A stretch of DNA of 64,000 nucleotides. It comes from CAG-390 sp964590755 (GTDB lineage Bacteria; Bacillota; Clostridia; Oscillospirales; CAG-272). The notes under the pieces were generated by a model. It made no database searches, was not told where the DNA came from, and worked only from the letters and a program-made list of their open reading frames with translations. The stretch's first letter is position 1. Every line of letters starts with the position of its first letter. Where the stretch lies: contig CAZPYK010000002.1 of assembly GCA_964590755.1 (NCBI GenBank), positions 1 through 64,000 on the forward strand, read 5' to 3'. This document shows, one piece after another, positions 44,535 to 53,635 of this stretch. Made by a program: the position numbers and the translations under genes.

Positions 44535-44798
44535 TCAGCTGTGCTGTTCCGCGTACTGCTTGAGTGCGCGCGCCAGCTGGTCGGGACATGAGGTGGGCTT
44601 GCTTCCGCAGCGTATGCCCTCAAGGCGCTTTATTGCCTCGTCAACGCTCATGCCGCGCACCAGAGCGCAAACGCCCTGCGTGTTGCCGGAGCAACCGCCG
44701 ACAAAGGCGGCATCTGCGACCGTGTTCTTTTCGGTGTCGATGTCAAGTCTGATCTCGCGTGAGCAGGTTCCTTGCGTTTTGAATGTGATGTGTTCCAT
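44535..44798 (-). CDS. TIGR03905 family TSCPD domain protein
   Basis: 87 residues. The family pattern is clear: GTCSREIRLDI, GGCSGNTQGV, GIRCGSKPTSCPDQLARAL, the last containing the name-giving TSCPD. The domain is related to the C-terminal part of class II ribonucleotide reductases (NrdJ); free-standing versions have unknown function and may bind metal through their cysteines. AAGGAAGGAAT lies ahead of the ATG at 44796-44798. It follows htpG by 42 bases on the same strand. Confidence 0.9.
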   Translation of the reverse strand: MEHITFKTQGTCSREIRLDIDTEKNTVADAAFVGGCSGNTQGVCALVRGMSVDEAIKRLEGIRCGSKPTSCPDQLARALKQYAEQHS

Positions 44799-44840
44799 GC
44801 TTTTTATATTCCTTCCTTTAGATAGCAATGTATTTGCGGC

Positions 44841-46769
44841 TTATATCATGCCGAGCAAGCGATAGCTGTCGGACAGGAAGCTCTCAAGCTCGGAGGCGCT
44901 CAGCTTCTTCTGCGCCAGCAATGCCAAACGATAGATGTATGACGCATAAATGTCGGTGTTGGCGTCCTCGGCGTTCATAAGCTCATGCAGTCTTGAATAA
45001 GCGGCGGACGCGGAATTGAGTGAGAGCGTGCATTCGACGGGAAAATCCGGCGCATCCTCTCCGGGAGCGGCATAAAGCTTCATCATATCCCCGAAGCGGC
45101 GGCTCTCTTCGCTTACCGTCAGTATCGCGGGTATTTGATCGTTTTTGAGCGCCTCCGCCTTGACGGTGAGCTTTTCATCTCCCGAAACCTTGCGGAAGAG
45201 CTTGGTCAGCGGGGCGTCGTCCTCAAGCTTGCCCTCGCCGTCGGCGGAGGCAGTCTTCAGTGCGTCGTCGATTCCCGCGTCGACACGAATGAATTTGACA
45301 TCTCCGCGGTATTGCTCGACCGAAGCCATAAACTGCGTGTCGATGGCAAGATCGTAGATTGCGGGTTCGATACCCTCGGCGCGGAACATGGATATATATT
45401 GTGCTTGAAGCGCCGTGTCGGAGGTATAATAGATCTTGCCCTCGTGCTTCTCCTTCGCGGCTTCAAGATATTCCGCGAAGGTCTGCGGCTTGCCCTCGGT
45501 AAGGCGTATGAGCAGAGAATCCTTTACTCGGTCGAAGAATTTGCGGTCGCGCAGGCAGGCGTATTCGATGAATATGCGGATATCCGGATATACCTTTTCA
45601 TATTTTTCGCGCTCGTTGCCGGCAAGCGAGCAGAGTTTGTCCGCCACTTTTTTGACGATGTGAGCCGAGACCTTTTTCACATATGCGTTATCCTGAAGAT
45701 AACTGCGCGAAACGTTCAGCGGCAGTTCGGGGCAGTCGATGGCTCCTCTGAGCATCAGGAGATATTCGGGAATGACCTCCTTGATGTTGTCTGCCACAAA
45801 AACTTGATTGTAATAGAGCTTTACCTGACCCTCAAGATTTTGATATTCACTGTTGAGCTTGGGGAAGAAGAGTATGCCCTTGAAATTGAGCGGATAGTCG
45901 GCGTTGATGTGGATCCAGAAAAGCGGATCGTTTGCGTCGAGGAAAAGCTTGTGATAGAATTCGTTATACTGCTCGGGCGTGATTTCGGAGGGATTCTTGC
46001 ACCAAAGCGGAACGATGTCGTTCAGCGGCTTCGGCTCGGAAGCGTGGCAATGCTCGCACTCATCACCATCCGCATGCTCGTGCTCATGCTCGTGCTCGTG
46101 CTCACACTCACAGGTGTCCTCCTCGGTGTCGACAAAGTAGATCGGCACCGGCATGAAGGAGCAATAACGGTCGAGCACCGTGCGCAGGCGTGAGGCGTCA
46201 AGATATTCCTTTTCATCCTCGGAAACATGCATTATGACCTCGGTGCCGCGCTTGTCGCGGTCTCCGTCGGTGATCTCGTATTCTCCCGCCTCGTTGCAGA
46301 CCCAGTGCACCGCGCCCTCTCCGGTATACGAGCGGGTGTTGACCTCCACCGTGTCGCTGACCATGAACGAGGAATAAAATCCGAGACCGAAGTGACCTAT
46401 GATGCCGTTTGAGTTGTCACCGTTCTCGTATTTTGCGACAAAATCGAGTGCTCCCGAAAGCGCGATCGAGCAGATATATTTCTCAAGCTCTTCGCGCGTC
46501 ATTCCGATGCCGTTGTCTTCAACGGTTATCGTTCCTGCGGTCTTGTCGAGAGTTACGGTGATGCGCCAATCGGTCTCGTCGATCTTGGCAACCCCGAGCG
46601 AATCGAGGCGACGCAGCTTCGTTATCGCGTCGGATGCGTTCGACACTATCTCGCGCATGAAAATATCCTTGTCCGAATAGAGCCATTTCTTGATTATCGG
46701 AAATATATGCTGTGTTTCGACCGAAATGCCGCCCTTTACGGATGAGCTGTTCTTAACATCTTCTGACAT
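44841..46769 (-). CDS. htpG: Molecular chaperone HtpG (Hsp90)
   Basis: 642 residues. The N-terminal GHKL ATPase has EIVSNASDAITKLR, VEDNGIGMTREEL and IGHFGLGFYSSFMV. The middle domain begins near residue 250 with LNDIVPLWCKNPSEI, and the dimerisation domain ends LLGMI. Between N-terminal and middle domains (about residues 216-248) the usual acidic linker is replaced by a His/Glu/Cys-rich stretch: CECEHEHEHEHEHADGDECEHCH, written here as residues in that range. It folds client proteins in an ATP-dependent cycle. The stretch could bind Zn, Ni or Cu. Confidence 0.95.
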   Translation of the reverse strand: MSEDVKNSSSVKGGISVETQHIFPIIKKWLYSDKDIFMREIVSNASDAITKLRRLDSLGVAKIDETDWRITVTLDKTAGTITVEDNGIGMTREELEKYICSIALSGALDFVAKYENGDNSNGIIGHFGLGFYSSFMVSDTVEVNTRSYTGEGAVHWVCNEAGEYEITDGDRDKRGTEVIMHVSEDEKEYLDASRLRTVLDRYCSFMPVPIYFVDTEEDTCECEHEHEHEHEHADGDECEHCHASEPKPLNDIVPLWCKNPSEITPEQYNEFYHKLFLDANDPLFWIHINADYPLNFKGILFFPKLNSEYQNLEGQVKLYYNQVFVADNIKEVIPEYLLMLRGAIDCPELPLNVSRSYLQDNAYVKKVSAHIVKKVADKLCSLAGNEREKYEKVYPDIRIFIEYACLRDRKFFDRVKDSLLIRLTEGKPQTFAEYLEAAKEKHEGKIYYTSDTALQAQYISMFRAEGIEPAIYDLAIDTQFMASVEQYRGDVKFIRVDAGIDDALKTASADGEGKLEDDAPLTKLFRKVSGDEKLTVKAEALKNDQIPAILTVSEESRRFGDMMKLYAAPGEDAPDFPVECTLSLNSASAAYSRLHELMNAEDANTDIYASYIYRLALLAQKKLSASELESFLSDSYRLLGMI

Positions 46770-46913
46770 GATATCATCTCCGTTTGTTTTTAAATTATTT
46801 GTATGCTATTATAAGGACACACTATTACAGTTAATATTGTATCACCGATTTGTGAACTTTGATATATTAATTATTTGCTTTTATGTTTAAAAAATATTTT
46901 GGAGGTGCCGAAT

Positions 46914-49280
46914 ATGCGTTTGTGGCACGGAAGACCGATGGCTGTTGTCGGAAGCGCGGCGATCTGCGCCGCGCTTTGCGGATATTATCTTGTTGCTTGG
47001 GCAAAGCTTTGGATAGCCGCGGCTCTTGCGGCGTTATTGCTTGCGGCACTCATCCTAAGACTTACAAAGAGTATAAGCGCACGTCGTGCCGTCACATGTG
47101 TGCTTGCCGCGGGTGCCGCTCTTGTCGTGCTTTGGCGCGCTTTTTGCTATTTTGATATTCGTTACTCGGATGTGTCTGCATTGTGCGGCGAGGAGCACGC
47201 CTTTGTCGCAGAGGTGACTGCGGTACACAGCACATCCGGCTACGGTACGTCATATGAGACCGAGGTGCTTTCGGTCGACGGCAGGGAGGAGCGATTCGGC
47301 GCTATGCTTTACTGCGAATATGCCGCCGATCATAAGGTCGGACATACCGTTTATTTTAAATCGACGCCGACCCTTCCCGAAAAGAGCGCGACCTATGACA
47401 GCGAGCTGCGCTATCTTGCCAAGGGGATGTTTTTGGATCTTACGATAGAATCGGAGAGCGCCTGCACCACACTTGCGGAGCAAGCGTCCGATCCCATCAA
47501 GGCGTATATGAGCGAGCTTCGCATGCGCCTTGCGTTTCTCTTGTCCGATTCGGTCGGCGGGGAGGAGGGTGCGCTTGCTTGTGCCATGCTGCTCGGGTAT
47601 CGCGACGGCGTGAGCGACGCGACCGAGCGGGATCTTTCGCGCGCGGGTGTTTCGCATCTTTTGGCGCTCAGCGGCTTGCATCTTTCGATACTTGTCGGAT
47701 CGGCGGGACTTTTGCTTGATAAGGTGCGCATGCCAAAGCTTGCAAAGGTCATGCTTCTTTGCGCTTTTATCATCTTTTATCTGCTTCTGACCGGAGCCGC
47801 TCGCTCCACCGTCCGCGCGGCGGTCATGACGGTGCTGGTCTTTGCGGCGTATTGGTTCGGAACGGGCGGAGACGGTGTGAGTTCGGTCTTCTTTGCGGCG
47901 ACACTTATACTTTCCGTGTCTCCCGCCGCTATCCTCGACGCCAGATTTTTGCTCTCCTTTTCCGCAACGCTCGGAATAACCGCCTTTGTGCCGGAATACG
48001 AGCGTTGGTCGCAGGCGCGGCTCAAAGCTTGGGCAGAGGAAAAAAGCGAACGTGCGGTGCGCGTTATGCGGGCGGTATTTTCAATTCTCGGTGCTTTGCT
48101 GACTTGCCTTGCGGCAAACTGTCTTACGCTCGTTATCATTTGGCACGTCTTCGGCAGGTTTCCGCTTGCCGCGCCCATTTCAAATCTTTTGGTCACTCCG
48201 CTTGCGGGCTTGCTTTTAACTTTGTCGCTGCTTTGCTTGATCTTTTCCGCGTTCCTTCCGCCGATCGGCGGCGTGTTCGCGCTCGCCGTCAAGCTTTTGG
48301 CACGCTTTGCGCTCGACATCTGTGCCGCGATATCGGATATCCGTGGGATCGTTATGTCGCTTGAATACGATTTTGTGCCTTATATCATAGTTGCCTTTAC
48401 CGCGGTGATGCTTCTGCTGCTCGGTGTAAAGCTCAGGCATAAGCTCGTCTGCGTGCTGCCTCCGGTCGCCGCAGTGGCTGCGTTTGTCGTTTGCTTTTCT
48501 TTGAGCGGAGTATTTTATGCGGATGCGCCCAAGACCGCGGACGTTATTTCCCGCGACGGTGACGAGGCGATAGTCATAACCTCATGCGGCAGCACCGTTT
48601 TGATCGACATAGGCAACGGCTCGTACGGCACACTGTATGCGGCGCTCGCCAAAGCCGAATCGGACGGCGCAACAGAAGTGGAGGCACTGATGCTTACTCA
48701 TTATCACAGGCGGCATATAGCGAGTGTGACAAGGCTTTTGACCTCCGAAAAGGTTCGTCGCGTGTGGATGCCGTACCCCGAGACCTATGACGACGCGGGG
48801 ATAATGGCGAGGATATTCGAGATCGCCGCAAGAGAGGGCGCGGAGTGCGCGATCTATCGCTCGGGTGAGGCTATGCTCTGCTTCGGAGATGTCAGAATAT
48901 CCTCAGACGGTATCGTGCGGCTCTCCCGTTCGACTCATCCGGTGATAAGACTCACCGTTGACAGCGGAGCGGGCAGGCTGGATTATATCGGAGCTTCGGC
49001 GTGGGAGGCAAAGACCGTCTCCGCGGTGTCTGAGGCGGATACGGTGATCTTCGGTGCGCACGGACCGAAAATAAAAAGCGCGTCGACCCTGCTTCCCGGC
49101 GAGAATGTGCGTGAGATCCTGCTTGTGGGAGACGCCTCCGCGCGAGCTTTTGTTGTCGGAATGGGCGAGGATCGGCTCGCGAGCATCGCGAATGTCGATA
49201 CGGTTTTGTTTCCGGATGACCGCGAAGACAAAAACAGCGTAATGCTTTTTAAACAAAGCATTGCACGGAATATGCGATAA
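46914..49280 (+). CDS. comEC: DNA internalisation competence protein ComEC/Rec2
   Basis: 788 residues. An N-terminal soluble domain after two helices, then the Competence domain with the family segment GVSHLLALSGLHLSIL, many membrane helices (to about residue 525), and a C-terminal metallo-beta-lactamase-like domain. In that domain the metal motif reads LTHYHRRHIAS, so the HxHxDH aspartate is arginine, and the usual DVGQGD segment is ISRDGDEA. Transport-pore function is plausible but nuclease activity may be lost. The ATG at 46914 follows GGAGGT. No comEA or comEB is nearby. Confidence 0.9.
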   Translation: MRLWHGRPMAVVGSAAICAALCGYYLVAWAKLWIAAALAALLLAALILRLTKSISARRAVTCVLAAGAALVVLWRAFCYFDIRYSDVSALCGEEHAFVAEVTAVHSTSGYGTSYETEVLSVDGREERFGAMLYCEYAADHKVGHTVYFKSTPTLPEKSATYDSELRYLAKGMFLDLTIESESACTTLAEQASDPIKAYMSELRMRLAFLLSDSVGGEEGALACAMLLGYRDGVSDATERDLSRAGVSHLLALSGLHLSILVGSAGLLLDKVRMPKLAKVMLLCAFIIFYLLLTGAARSTVRAAVMTVLVFAAYWFGTGGDGVSSVFFAATLILSVSPAAILDARFLLSFSATLGITAFVPEYERWSQARLKAWAEEKSERAVRVMRAVFSILGALLTCLAANCLTLVIIWHVFGRFPLAAPISNLLVTPLAGLLLTLSLLCLIFSAFLPPIGGVFALAVKLLARFALDICAAISDIRGIVMSLEYDFVPYIIVAFTAVMLLLLGVKLRHKLVCVLPPVAAVAAFVVCFSLSGVFYADAPKTADVISRDGDEAIVITSCGSTVLIDIGNGSYGTLYAALAKAESDGATEVEALMLTHYHRRHIASVTRLLTSEKVRRVWMPYPETYDDAGIMARIFEIAAREGAECAIYRSGEAMLCFGDVRISSDGIVRLSRSTHPVIRLTVDSGAGRLDYIGASAWEAKTVSAVSEADTVIFGAHGPKIKSASTLLPGENVREILLVGDASARAFVVGMGEDRLASIANVDTVLFPDDREDKNSVMLFKQSIARNMR

Positions 49281-49313
49281 AAACAAAAAACTGCCGAAAA
49301 TCGCACGAATGTG

Positions 49314-49342
49314 TTGACACGGTGAATTTTATCTGATATAAT
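49314..49342 (+). promoter_or_regulatory. Promoter of the nucleoside transporter operon
   Basis: TTGACA (49314-49319), 17-base spacer, TATAAT (49337-49342): both hexamers are consensus. Confidence 0.92.
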
Positions 49343-49390
49343 AAACACGTCGTGAGGCACCGCCCACGATACATATTCATAAACAGTTTT

Positions 49391-49458
49391 GCTTATATAT
49401 CCTCTGTAATAAGGTCAGAAAGTCTCTACCGGATAACCGTAAATCGTCCGACTATAAG
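49391..49458 (+). promoter_or_regulatory. Purine riboswitch, guanine type
   Basis: P1 pairs CTTAT with ATAAG. Conserved core elements: TATATATCC, the L2 loop AATAAGG, J2/3 GTCTCTACC, the L3 loop CCGTAAA and GTCCGACTAT. The base just before GACTAT, which reads the ligand, is C, so guanine rather than adenine is expected. Such switches end transcription when guanine is plentiful. Confidence 0.93.
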
Positions 49459-49545
49459 AAAAACACGAATTGTTTGTTGCTGTCGTCACTTTCGGCAGTG
49501 GTGTTCGTGGAGTAGGTGGTGCTTCTTGATCTTTGGCGGATATAT

Positions 49546-49567
49546 GAGCGGCGTTGCCGCTCTTTTT
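49546..49567 (+). terminator. Expression-platform terminator of the guanine riboswitch
   Basis: GAGCGGC, loop GTT, GCCGCTC, then TTTTTGTTTT, about 75 bases before the first gene. Confidence 0.85.
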
Positions 49568-49643
49568 GTTTTGCGGCAATTGTTCGGTCTTCCGACGCGA
49601 GACGGTCGCGTTGCAAATATTATATTTTTTGGAGGAATCAAAA

Positions 49644-50849
49644 ATGATTCGCAAATCTTTATCGCTCATTATCGCAGCTCTTATGCTTGTCGGTGTCTGT
49701 GCCGCTCTTGTCTCCTGCGGCGACACGAATACCGATCTTAAGGTAGGCTTCATCTTCCTGCATGATGAAAACTCCACCTACGACCTCAACTTCATCAACG
49801 CCGCCGACGAAGCCTGCCAGGCTCTCGGCCTCAAGAAGGCTCAGTACATCTACAAGACCAACGTTCCCGAGGGTCAGGAGTGCTATGACGCTGCCGTCGA
49901 CCTTGTCGAGCAGGGCTGCTCCATCATTTTTGCCGACAGCTTCGGACATGAGGATTATATAATCGAGGCGGCAAAGAAGTATCCCGAGGTGCAGTTCTGC
50001 CACGCGACCGGAACACGCGCTCATACCGAGGGTCTTTCCAACTATCACAACGCCTTTGCTTCCATCTACGAGGGTCGTTACCTCGCCGGCATCGCCGCGG
50101 GTATGAAGCTTAACGAGATGATCGCCAACGGTGAGTTCACCGCCGACGAGGCTAAGATCGGCTATGTCGGTGCCTTCACCTACGCAGAGGTTATCTCGGG
50201 CTACACCTCATTCTTCCTCGGTGCTCGCTCTGTCTGCCCCACCGCCACTATGGAAGTGACCTTCACCGGTTCTTGGTACAACGAGGCTGCCGAAAAGGAA
50301 GCCGCCAATAAGCTCATTGCCAGAAACTGCAAGCTTATAAGCCAGCACGCCGACTCGATGGGCGCTCCCACCGCTTGCGAATCAAACGGCATTCCCAACG
50401 TTTCCTACAACGGTTCCACCGTTTCCGCTTGCCCCACCACCTTCATCGTTTCCTCCAGAATCAACTGGGCTCCTTACTTCAAGTACGCCATTGAGTGCGT
50501 TATTGACGGCAAGACTATCGACACCGACTGGACGGGCACACTTTCCACCGAGTCTGTTCTTCTCACAGAGGTAAACACCAAGGCTGCGGCTGCCGGAACA
50601 CAGGAAGCCATCGATGCCGCAAAGGCAAAGCTGATCGACGGTACTCTTAAGGTGTTCGACACCTCCACATTCACCGTCGGCGGTCAGAAGCTTGACAGCT
50701 ACCTGGCCGATGTCGACTTCGACACCAACTATGAAAAGGACACCGAGGTCATCAGCGGCGGTGCATTTGAGGAATCCAAGCATCGTTCCGCTCCTTACTT
50801 CGATCTTGAGATCGACGGCATCACTCTGCTTGACAGAAATTACGGCTGA
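49644..50849 (+). CDS. BMP-family nucleoside-binding lipoprotein
   Basis: 401 residues. Lipobox LVSC with the cysteine at about residue 24. The BMP (PnrA/Med-like) fold is shown by VGFIFLHDENSTYDLNF, GCSIIFADSFGHEDYI, IYEGRYLAGIAAGM, and a NGIPNVSYNG segment. Known relatives such as NupN bind purine nucleosides for import. Codons are strongly biased (ATC, GCC, AAC, CTC) compared with neighbouring genes that use many ATA codons, a sign of high expression. First gene after the guanine riboswitch. GGAGGA precedes the ATG. Confidence 0.93.
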   Translation: MIRKSLSLIIAALMLVGVCAALVSCGDTNTDLKVGFIFLHDENSTYDLNFINAADEACQALGLKKAQYIYKTNVPEGQECYDAAVDLVEQGCSIIFADSFGHEDYIIEAAKKYPEVQFCHATGTRAHTEGLSNYHNAFASIYEGRYLAGIAAGMKLNEMIANGEFTADEAKIGYVGAFTYAEVISGYTSFFLGARSVCPTATMEVTFTGSWYNEAAEKEAANKLIARNCKLISQHADSMGAPTACESNGIPNVSYNGSTVSACPTTFIVSSRINWAPYFKYAIECVIDGKTIDTDWTGTLSTESVLLTEVNTKAAAAGTQEAIDAAKAKLIDGTLKVFDTSTFTVGGQKLDSYLADVDFDTNYEKDTEVISGGAFEESKHRSAPYFDLEIDGITLLDRNYG

Positions 50850-50869
50850 TAATTTGTTATAAAATATCG

Positions 50870-50917
50870 GGACTGTCGTAGGCTTGACGGCGCATGGTCG
50901 ACAAGCTGCGACAGTCC
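50870..50917 (+). other. Hairpin between binding-protein and ATPase genes
   Basis: GGACTGTCG pairs with CGACAGTCC, and inner CTTG/CAAG pairs with a small bulge. No strong T tract. It may stabilise the binding-protein message so that more of it is made than of the membrane parts. Confidence 0.55.
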
Positions 50918-50970
50918 TTGAATTGATTTTTCGGAATAAACAGATCTTTTAAATATTTTCGGAGGAGCTC

Positions 50971-52512
50971 GTGGAAAACAATATTGCTCTTGAGCTGAGA
51001 GGCGTTACCAAACGCTTTGGGCATGTGGTAGCCAACAAAAATGTCGATCTCACGGTGAAAAACGGCGAGATACTTGCCATTTTGGGTGAGAACGGAAGCG
51101 GCAAGACCACACTTATGAATATGATAGCCGGTATATATTATCCGGACGAGGGGTCTATTCTCATCAACGGCGAGGAGGTCACCATCAGCTCGCCCAAGGA
51201 TGCATATAAATACAGAATCGGAATGATACATCAGCATTTTAAGCTTGTTGATGTTTTCAGCGCCACCGAAAATATCATACTCGGAATAAACGACGGGCAG
51301 CGCTTTGACAAAAAAGAAGCTCGCCGCCGTGTTGTCGAGATAACCGAAAAATACGGCTTCGTTATCGATCCCGACCGCAAGATATACGAGATGTCGGTCT
51401 CGGAAAAGCAGACGGTCGAGATAATAAAGGTCCTTTACCGCGGCGCGGATATACTTATACTTGACGAGCCAACGGCGGTGTTGACGCCGCAGGAGACTCA
51501 ACGTCTTTTCGACGTTTTGCGCCGCATGCGTGCCGACGGAAAGGCGATCATAATCATAACTCACAAGCTTCATGAGGTGCTCTCTCTCTCCGATCGCGTG
51601 GCTGTTCTGCGCAAGGGAGAGTATATCGGAACGGTCGATACTGCCGCGACCGATGAGAGCGGGCTCACCGAGATGATGGTGGGCAAAAAGATAAGTCTTA
51701 ATATTGAAAGAAAAGAGCCCCAAAATACCGCCGACCGACTTGTTGTGCGCGGGCTTAACTGCCGCAACAAGGAGGGCGTGCCGGTGCTGAGCGATGTAAG
51801 CTTTACGGCGCGCGCGGGTGAGATACTGGGCATTGCCGGTATCGCCGGAAGCGGTCAGCGCGAGCTGCTTGAGTCCATTGCGGGTCTGCAGGCGCTTGAA
51901 ACGGGCGAGATAATATATAACGACCCGAAGACCGGGGAAGCGGAGGATCTGCGCAACAAGACTCCGCTGCAAATAAGAAATCTGGGTGTCAGGCTTTCCT
52001 TTGTTCCCGAGGACAGACTCGGCATGGGACTTGTCGGAAACATGGATATCACCGACAACATGATGCTGAGAAGCTATCGGCGCGGAAAGACGATGTTTCT
52101 TGAACGCAAAAAGCCGCACGACCTTGCCGAACGCATAGTCGAGGAGCTTGAGGTGGTCACGCCCGATCTTTCGACGCCGGTGCGTCGACTTTCGGGCGGA
52201 AATGTGCAAAAGGTGCTGGTCGGCAGAGAGATATCCTCTCGTCCCACGGTGCTGATGGCGGCATATCCCGTGCGCGGACTTGATATCAACTCATCCTATC
52301 TTATTTACAACCTCCTTTCAAAGCAAAAGGAGAACGGCGTTGCCGTGATATTCGTGGGTGAGGATCTTGACGTGCTGGTCGAGCTTTGTGACCGCATAAT
52401 GGTAGTTGCCGACGGTCGCGTGACCGGAATGCTTGACGGCAGACAGACGACAAAGGAAGAGATAGGTCTTTTGATGACCAAGACCGATCGGAGAGGAGAG
52501 GACCATGAATAA
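50971..52512 (+). CDS. Nucleoside ABC transporter, double ATP-binding subunit
   Basis: 513 residues with two ABC domains in one chain, as in NupO/RbsA. First domain: Walker A GENGSGKTT, Walker B LILDEPTAVLTP. Second domain: Walker A degenerated to GIAGSGQRE, signature LSGGNVQKV, and DINSSY in place of the usual Walker B partner; this asymmetry is normal for the family. GTG start after GGAGGAG. It energises uptake through the two permeases that follow; it overlaps the first by 8 bases. Confidence 0.93.
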   Translation: MENNIALELRGVTKRFGHVVANKNVDLTVKNGEILAILGENGSGKTTLMNMIAGIYYPDEGSILINGEEVTISSPKDAYKYRIGMIHQHFKLVDVFSATENIILGINDGQRFDKKEARRRVVEITEKYGFVIDPDRKIYEMSVSEKQTVEIIKVLYRGADILILDEPTAVLTPQETQRLFDVLRRMRADGKAIIIITHKLHEVLSLSDRVAVLRKGEYIGTVDTAATDESGLTEMMVGKKISLNIERKEPQNTADRLVVRGLNCRNKEGVPVLSDVSFTARAGEILGIAGIAGSGQRELLESIAGLQALETGEIIYNDPKTGEAEDLRNKTPLQIRNLGVRLSFVPEDRLGMGLVGNMDITDNMMLRSYRRGKTMFLERKKPHDLAERIVEELEVVTPDLSTPVRRLSGGNVQKVLVGREISSRPTVLMAAYPVRGLDINSSYLIYNLLSKQKENGVAVIFVGEDLDVLVELCDRIMVVADGRVTGMLDGRQTTKEEIGLLMTKTDRRGEDHE

Positions 52513-53635
52513 GAGCAAAACAGGTGTGACGGCGTCCGAGCACAAGGGACATGAGCCGCTCTTTCACATAGTCAAGCGCGATGCCATGCCGTGGTATCAT
52601 TCATGGATGATACGCGGGATCGCGGTCGCGGCGGCGCTGGTGCTGAGTGCGCTGGTGACGGTGCTTCTTACCGGCGAAAACCCGATCTCCGTTTATGTAA
52701 CGATGATCAAGGGCAATTTTGCCACCAAAACGCGTATATGGAATATGCTTCAAAGCCTTGCGATGCTGCTTTGCGTGTCGCTGGCGGTCGCTCCCGCTTT
52801 CAAAATGCGATTTTGGAACACCGGTGCCGAGGGGCAGGTGCTGGCGGGAGGACTGGCAACAGCCGCTTGCATGATTCTGCTGGGCGGAAAGATACCCAAT
52901 GCCTTGCTTTACGTGATAATGATCGTTGCCGCGATAGCCGCGGGTGCGATATGGGCGGTGATCCCCGCCATATGCAAGGCGCAATGGAACACCAATGAGA
53001 CTCTGTTTACACTTATGATGAACTACGTTGCCACGCAGCTGGTCTCCTATTTCGTTATGGTGTGGGAGGTTCCGAAGGGCTCGGGTAAGGTCGGCATCAT
53101 CAATCAAGCCACTCACGACGGATGGTTGCCCAAGCTGTTCGGAAATGATTACCTTTTGAACATCGTCATCGTTTTCGTTCTGACGGTGCTGGTCTACATC
53201 TATCTTAAATACAGCAAGCACGGATACGAGATATCGGTCGTCGGCGAGAGCGAAAACACCGCAAGGTATATCGGCATAAATGTTAAAAAGGTCATAATCA
53301 GAACGATGCTGCTGTCGGGTGCGCTTTGCGGCGTGGCGGGCTTGCTGCTCGTCGGTTCCACCAACCACACCATAACCACCACGATAGCCGACGGGCGAGG
53401 CTTTACCGCGATAATGGTCGCTTGGCTTGCAAAGTTCGATCCGATATATATGATATTGACGTCATTCTTGCTGGTCTTCCTTGATAAGGGCGCCAATGAG
53501 ATATCCACCGTTTTTCGTCTCAATCAGTCCTTTTCGGATATAATGGCGGGAATAATCCTGTTCTTTATTATAGGAAGCGAATTCTTTATCAATTATCGGG
53601 TGGTTTTCCGTCATTTGCAGAAGGAGGAGAAGTAA
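52505..53635 (+). CDS. Nucleoside ABC transporter permease 1 (NupP-like)
   Basis: 376 residues. A cytoplasmic N-terminus of about 35 residues, then nine or ten membrane helices of the BPD_transp_2 type. Family features include FWNTGAEGQVLAGG and VVGESENTARYIGINVKK, the cytoplasmic loop that docks on the ATPase. With permease 2 it forms a heterodimeric channel. The next gene starts directly after its stop codon. Confidence 0.93.
   Translation: MNKSKTGVTASEHKGHEPLFHIVKRDAMPWYHSWMIRGIAVAAALVLSALVTVLLTGENPISVYVTMIKGNFATKTRIWNMLQSLAMLLCVSLAVAPAFKMRFWNTGAEGQVLAGGLATAACMILLGGKIPNALLYVIMIVAAIAAGAIWAVIPAICKAQWNTNETLFTLMMNYVATQLVSYFVMVWEVPKGSGKVGIINQATHDGWLPKLFGNDYLLNIVIVFVLTVLVYIYLKYSKHGYEISVVGESENTARYIGINVKKVIIRTMLLSGALCGVAGLLLVGSTNHTITTTIADGRGFTAIMVAWLAKFDPIYMILTSFLLVFLDKGANEISTVFRLNQSFSDIMAGIILFFIIGSEFFINYRVVFRHLQKEEK

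Noticed and set aside
46060..46120. Short direct repeats that might be a CRISPR-like or satellite array
   Set aside because: They are in-frame codons for the EH-rich linker of HtpG; no spacers.
51800..52300. Loss of function in the second ABC domain of the nucleoside ATPase
   Set aside because: A degenerate second Walker A is usual in RbsA/NupO-type double ATPases.
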